Source of the DNA: Haloferax denitrificans ATCC 35960
GTDB lineage: Archaea > Halobacteriota > Halobacteria > Halobacteriales > Haloferacaceae
DNA: 64,000 bases
Direction of reading: 5' to 3'
NCBI RefSeq assembly: GCF_000337795.1
Contig: NZ_AOLP01000018.1
Coordinates: 1 to 64,000, forward strand
This document shows, in pieces, positions 61,637-64,000 of this stretch. A program made the translations under genes and the position numbers. Numbering within the stretch: the stretch's first letter is position 1; each line of letters begins with the position of its first letter. Under the pieces are notes generated by a model. That model worked only from the letters and a program-made list of their open reading frames with translations, was not told the origin of the DNA and ran no database searches.

Positions 61637-62581
61637 ATGTCTCGCCGCCTCGGTCTCGGCGCGTTCGCCGCCGGGCTCCTCGCCGCGGTCCTCTCGGCGC
61701 TCGTCCGCGCGACGACCCCCCTCTCCGACTTCGACGTGCCCAACGCCGACCTGCTTCTCTCGACCGGGCTGTCGGCCGCCGCGGTCGCGCTCGTCGCCTA
61801 CGGCGTCTACCGCTTTCTCGCCGCGTTCCTCGTCGCGCGCATCGCGGACCGCCGCCGCGCCCACGACGTTCGGAACGTCCTGCGACTCGGGGTCGGCGGC
61901 GTCGCGCTCGTCGGCGTCCTCGGCGCGTTCACCGAGCAGTGGCTCGGCGTGTTGGTCTCGTTCGGCGTCATCGGCTTCGCCATCACCTTCGCGCTCCAAC
62001 AGCCGATTCTCTCCTTTATCGGCTGGTTCTACATCCTCGTCAAGCGGCCGTACGCGGTCGGCGACCGCGTCAACATCGGCTCGGTCTCCGGCGACGTGGC
62101 GGAGGTCGATTTCCTCGTCACGACGCTCTGGGAGACCGGCGGCCCCCTCGCGTCGAACCAGCCGACCGGCCGGACCGTCACCGTCCCGAACTCGCTGGTC
62201 CTCTCCTCCGAGGTCGTCAACTACGGCGCGCTGTTCGACCGCGTCTGGACCGAGGTGCCGGTGCAGGTGTCCTACGAGACCGACCTCCCGTTCGTCCGCC
62301 AACTCCTCTTGGACGTGGCCGACGAGGAAGTCGGCGACGACATGGACGCCGCGATGAGACGCTACCGGGACAGACTCGCCGAGTCGCCGCTGGACCTCGA
62401 CGTGGCCGACGGCCCGACCGTCAACGTCGCACAAGAGGAGTCGTGGGTGGTCTTCCGACTCCGCGTGCTCGTCCCGCCGACCCGCGCTCAGCGCGTCAAA
62501 AACCGGCTGTACGAGCGCATTCTCGACCGACTGGGCGACCACCCGGACCGCGTCAGCTTCCCGGTGAGTCGCAACCGCTGA
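61637..62581 (+). CDS. MscS-family mechanosensitive ion channel
   Basis: 314 residues. Three or so N-terminal helices, then the MscS pore-lining part (FALQQPILSFIGWFYILVKRPYAVGDRV) and the beta domain (SGDVAEVDFLVTTLW, VTVPNSLVLSSEVVNY), with a soluble C-terminal domain. Protects against hypo-osmotic shock, relevant for a halophile. ATG at 61637 is chosen; the frame opens at 61610. Confidence 0.9.
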   Translation: MSRRLGLGAFAAGLLAAVLSALVRATTPLSDFDVPNADLLLSTGLSAAAVALVAYGVYRFLAAFLVARIADRRRAHDVRNVLRLGVGGVALVGVLGAFTEQWLGVLVSFGVIGFAITFALQQPILSFIGWFYILVKRPYAVGDRVNIGSVSGDVAEVDFLVTTLWETGGPLASNQPTGRTVTVPNSLVLSSEVVNYGALFDRVWTEVPVQVSYETDLPFVRQLLLDVADEEVGDDMDAAMRRYRDRLAESPLDLDVADGPTVNVAQEESWVVFRLRVLVPPTRAQRVKNRLYERILDRLGDHPDRVSFPVSRNR

Positions 62582-62723
62582 GCGCGGCGCGCCCCGACGC
62601 GGCGCACCGCGGGTCGCCGTGCCGCCACCGCCTCGACCGCCCGCCCCGCCGTCTCGGCTCGCCACCACCGCCTCGCCCGCCGGCATCGAAACCCGCAAAT
62701 CCCCCGCGCCCAACGTCGAAGCG

Positions 62724-63638
62724 ATGGAGACGGGTGTCATCGACCTCGCGAGCCTCGACGGAGCGTTCGACCTCCAATCGACGCTGGAGAGCGGCCAGTC
62801 GTACCTCTGGGACCGGCCCGACGGCCGGATGTACGAGCGCGACGCGGCCCACGGCGGCGACGCGTGGTACCAGACGGTCGTCCCGCCGCTCGACGGCGTC
62901 TCCGACGAGTCGGCCGTCGTCAGGGTCCGCCAGACCGACGGCGCGCTGGAGTGGGAGTCGAACCTCGACGCCGTCCCGCTTCTCACTCACCTGCTCCGCC
63001 TCGACGACGACCTCGACGCCATCGTCTCGGCGATGCCCGACGAACCGCTGGTCCGGCGGGCCTACGAGGCGTATCCGGGCATGCGACTCGTCCGCGACCC
63101 GCCGTTCGGCTGTCTCGTCTCCTTTATCTGCTCGGCGCAGATGCGCGTCTCCCGAATCTTCGGGATGCAGTCGCGGCTCAGAGAGACCTACGGCGAGCGC
63201 GTCGAGTTCGACGGCGAGACGTACTTCGCGTACCCCACGCCCGAGCGACTGGCCGAGGCCACCGAGGAGGAACTGCGCGACCTCAGCCTCGGCTACCGCG
63301 CCCCCTACGTCCGGCGGACGGCCGAGATGGTCGCCACCGGTGAGGCGACCCCCGACGAGGCCCGCGGCCGCGACTACGAGGACGCCCGCGACTTCCTGAC
63401 GACGTTCGTCGGCGTCGGCGACAAGGTCGCCGACTGCGTCCTCCTGTTCTCGCTCGACTACCTCGAAGCCGTCCCGCTCGACACGTGGATTCGGTCGGCC
63501 ATCGAGGAGCACTACCCCGACTGCGACCGGGGGAACTACGCCGACACCTCGCGGGCCATCCGCGAGCGCCTCGGCGGTCGCTACGCCGGCTACACCCAGA
63601 CGTACGTGTTTCACTACCTCCGCTCCGGCGGGGAGTGA
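62724..63638 (+). CDS. OGG1-like DNA glycosylase/AP lyase
   Basis: 304 residues. HhH-GPD fold: LSLGYRAPYVRRTAEM, then the HhH hairpin with Lys234 (FVGVGDKVADC) and Asp253 (AVPLDTWIRSAI), the catalytic pair of OGG1. The N-terminal domain includes a GQSYLWDRP strand motif as in OGG1. Removes 8-oxoguanine. ATG at 62724 is preferred over earlier in-frame starts. Confidence 0.92.
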   Translation: METGVIDLASLDGAFDLQSTLESGQSYLWDRPDGRMYERDAAHGGDAWYQTVVPPLDGVSDESAVVRVRQTDGALEWESNLDAVPLLTHLLRLDDDLDAIVSAMPDEPLVRRAYEAYPGMRLVRDPPFGCLVSFICSAQMRVSRIFGMQSRLRETYGERVEFDGETYFAYPTPERLAEATEEELRDLSLGYRAPYVRRTAEMVATGEATPDEARGRDYEDARDFLTTFVGVGDKVADCVLLFSLDYLEAVPLDTWIRSAIEEHYPDCDRGNYADTSRAIRERLGGRYAGYTQTYVFHYLRSGGE

Positions 63639-63699
63639 GCGACGCGTGACGGCGTGGCAAGAAGGTTGATAGCCTTCGGCACACTACCTCATCGTACCC

Positions 63700-64000
63700 A
63701 TGGACTGCAGAGTCGTCGTCGAGGCCGCGGTCCCGGTGTACGACGTGGAGACCGTCGACGAGGCGATTCGCATCGCCATCTCGAAGACGGGCGAGATGCT
63801 CAATCCCGACCTGAAGTACGTCGAGATTAGCATGGGCGCTCGGACCTCGCCCGGCGGCGAGGAGCTTCCTCCCGCGTTCATCGCCGCGGACGAGGCGCTC
63901 GTCGCCCTCGAACTGGAGATGACGGTGTTCAACGTCGAACGGGAGGAACACGCCTCGCGCATCGCCCGCAAGGAGATCGGCCAACGCCTCGAAAACATCC
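63700..64000 (+). CDS. UPF0212/DUF555 protein (3'-truncated by window end)
   Basis: About 100 residues are visible and no stop is reached by 64000. MDCRVVVEAAVPVYDVETVDEAIRIAISKTGEML is the usual N-terminus of the archaeal UPF0212 family; EISMGAR and LVALELEMTVFNVEREEHASR follow. Function unknown. The gene is cut by the window, not broken. Confidence 0.88.
   Translation, partial: MDCRVVVEAAVPVYDVETVDEAIRIAISKTGEMLNPDLKYVEISMGARTSPGGEELPPAFIAADEALVALELEMTVFNVEREEHASRIARKEIGQRLENI

Overview
The window is a contiguous piece of a haloarchaeal main chromosome, most like Haloferax (close to H. volcanii). The evidence is GC-rich sequence with strongly acidic predicted proteins, genes started leaderless behind TATA boxes, a TBP gene, an Orc1/Cdc6 initiator beside a replication origin with origin-recognition boxes (ORBs), archaeosine (preQ0) genes, a C1-G72 tRNA-Tyr, and gene neighbourhoods known from H. 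volcanii (lactate island next to a PRC-barrel protein of the CdpB type). No insertion sequence, CRISPR array or rRNA was seen.

Layout: 223-3026 carries TBP, a winged-helix regulator and, on the minus strand, Orc1/Cdc6. 3027-4291 is a replication origin with ten ORBs around an AT-rich core and several palindromes. 4292-7214 holds a hypothetical protein, an XPB/Rad25 helicase and tRNA-Tyr, whose 3' end is duplicated just downstream. 7395-12670 has a ferredoxin, a small MNDH-motif protein, a thioesterase, queD-queE-queC, a methyltransferase and a DMT transporter. 12790-15462 has a hybrid sensor kinase and a SRPBCC protein. 15577-24891 is a glycoside hydrolase block: a double GH15, a GH13 amylase and a glucosylglycerol-hydrolase-like enzyme; a GH77 4-alpha-glucanotransferase lies apart at 60080.

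25159-34137 has a NarK-type transporter, then a minus-strand operon of ferric-type ABC transporter plus a GT-C-like membrane protein behind a perfect ATTTAGG/CCTAAAT dyad, and a GT75-like protein. 34265-40777 holds an MrfA-like helicase, a DCC thioredoxin-like protein, a DUF123 protein, a regulator, an aminotransferase and a CBS-ParB fusion. 40908-51676 is a lactate island: D-lactate dehydrogenase with a fused Fe-S module, lactate permease, a divergent regulator behind repeated operator-like sites, an Nramp-like transporter, and LutC/LutAB LUD proteins.

51860-64000 carries CdpB1-like PRC-barrel, an RCK_N-DHH-DHHA1 protein, tRNA-Lys, a second MNDH-motif protein, an MFS carrier, a flavin-type oxidoreductase, an alpha/beta hydrolase, a bacterial-type ThrRS, GH77, MscS, an OGG1-like glycosylase and the start of a UPF0212 protein. 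Functions are read from motifs and context only; no database search was run.
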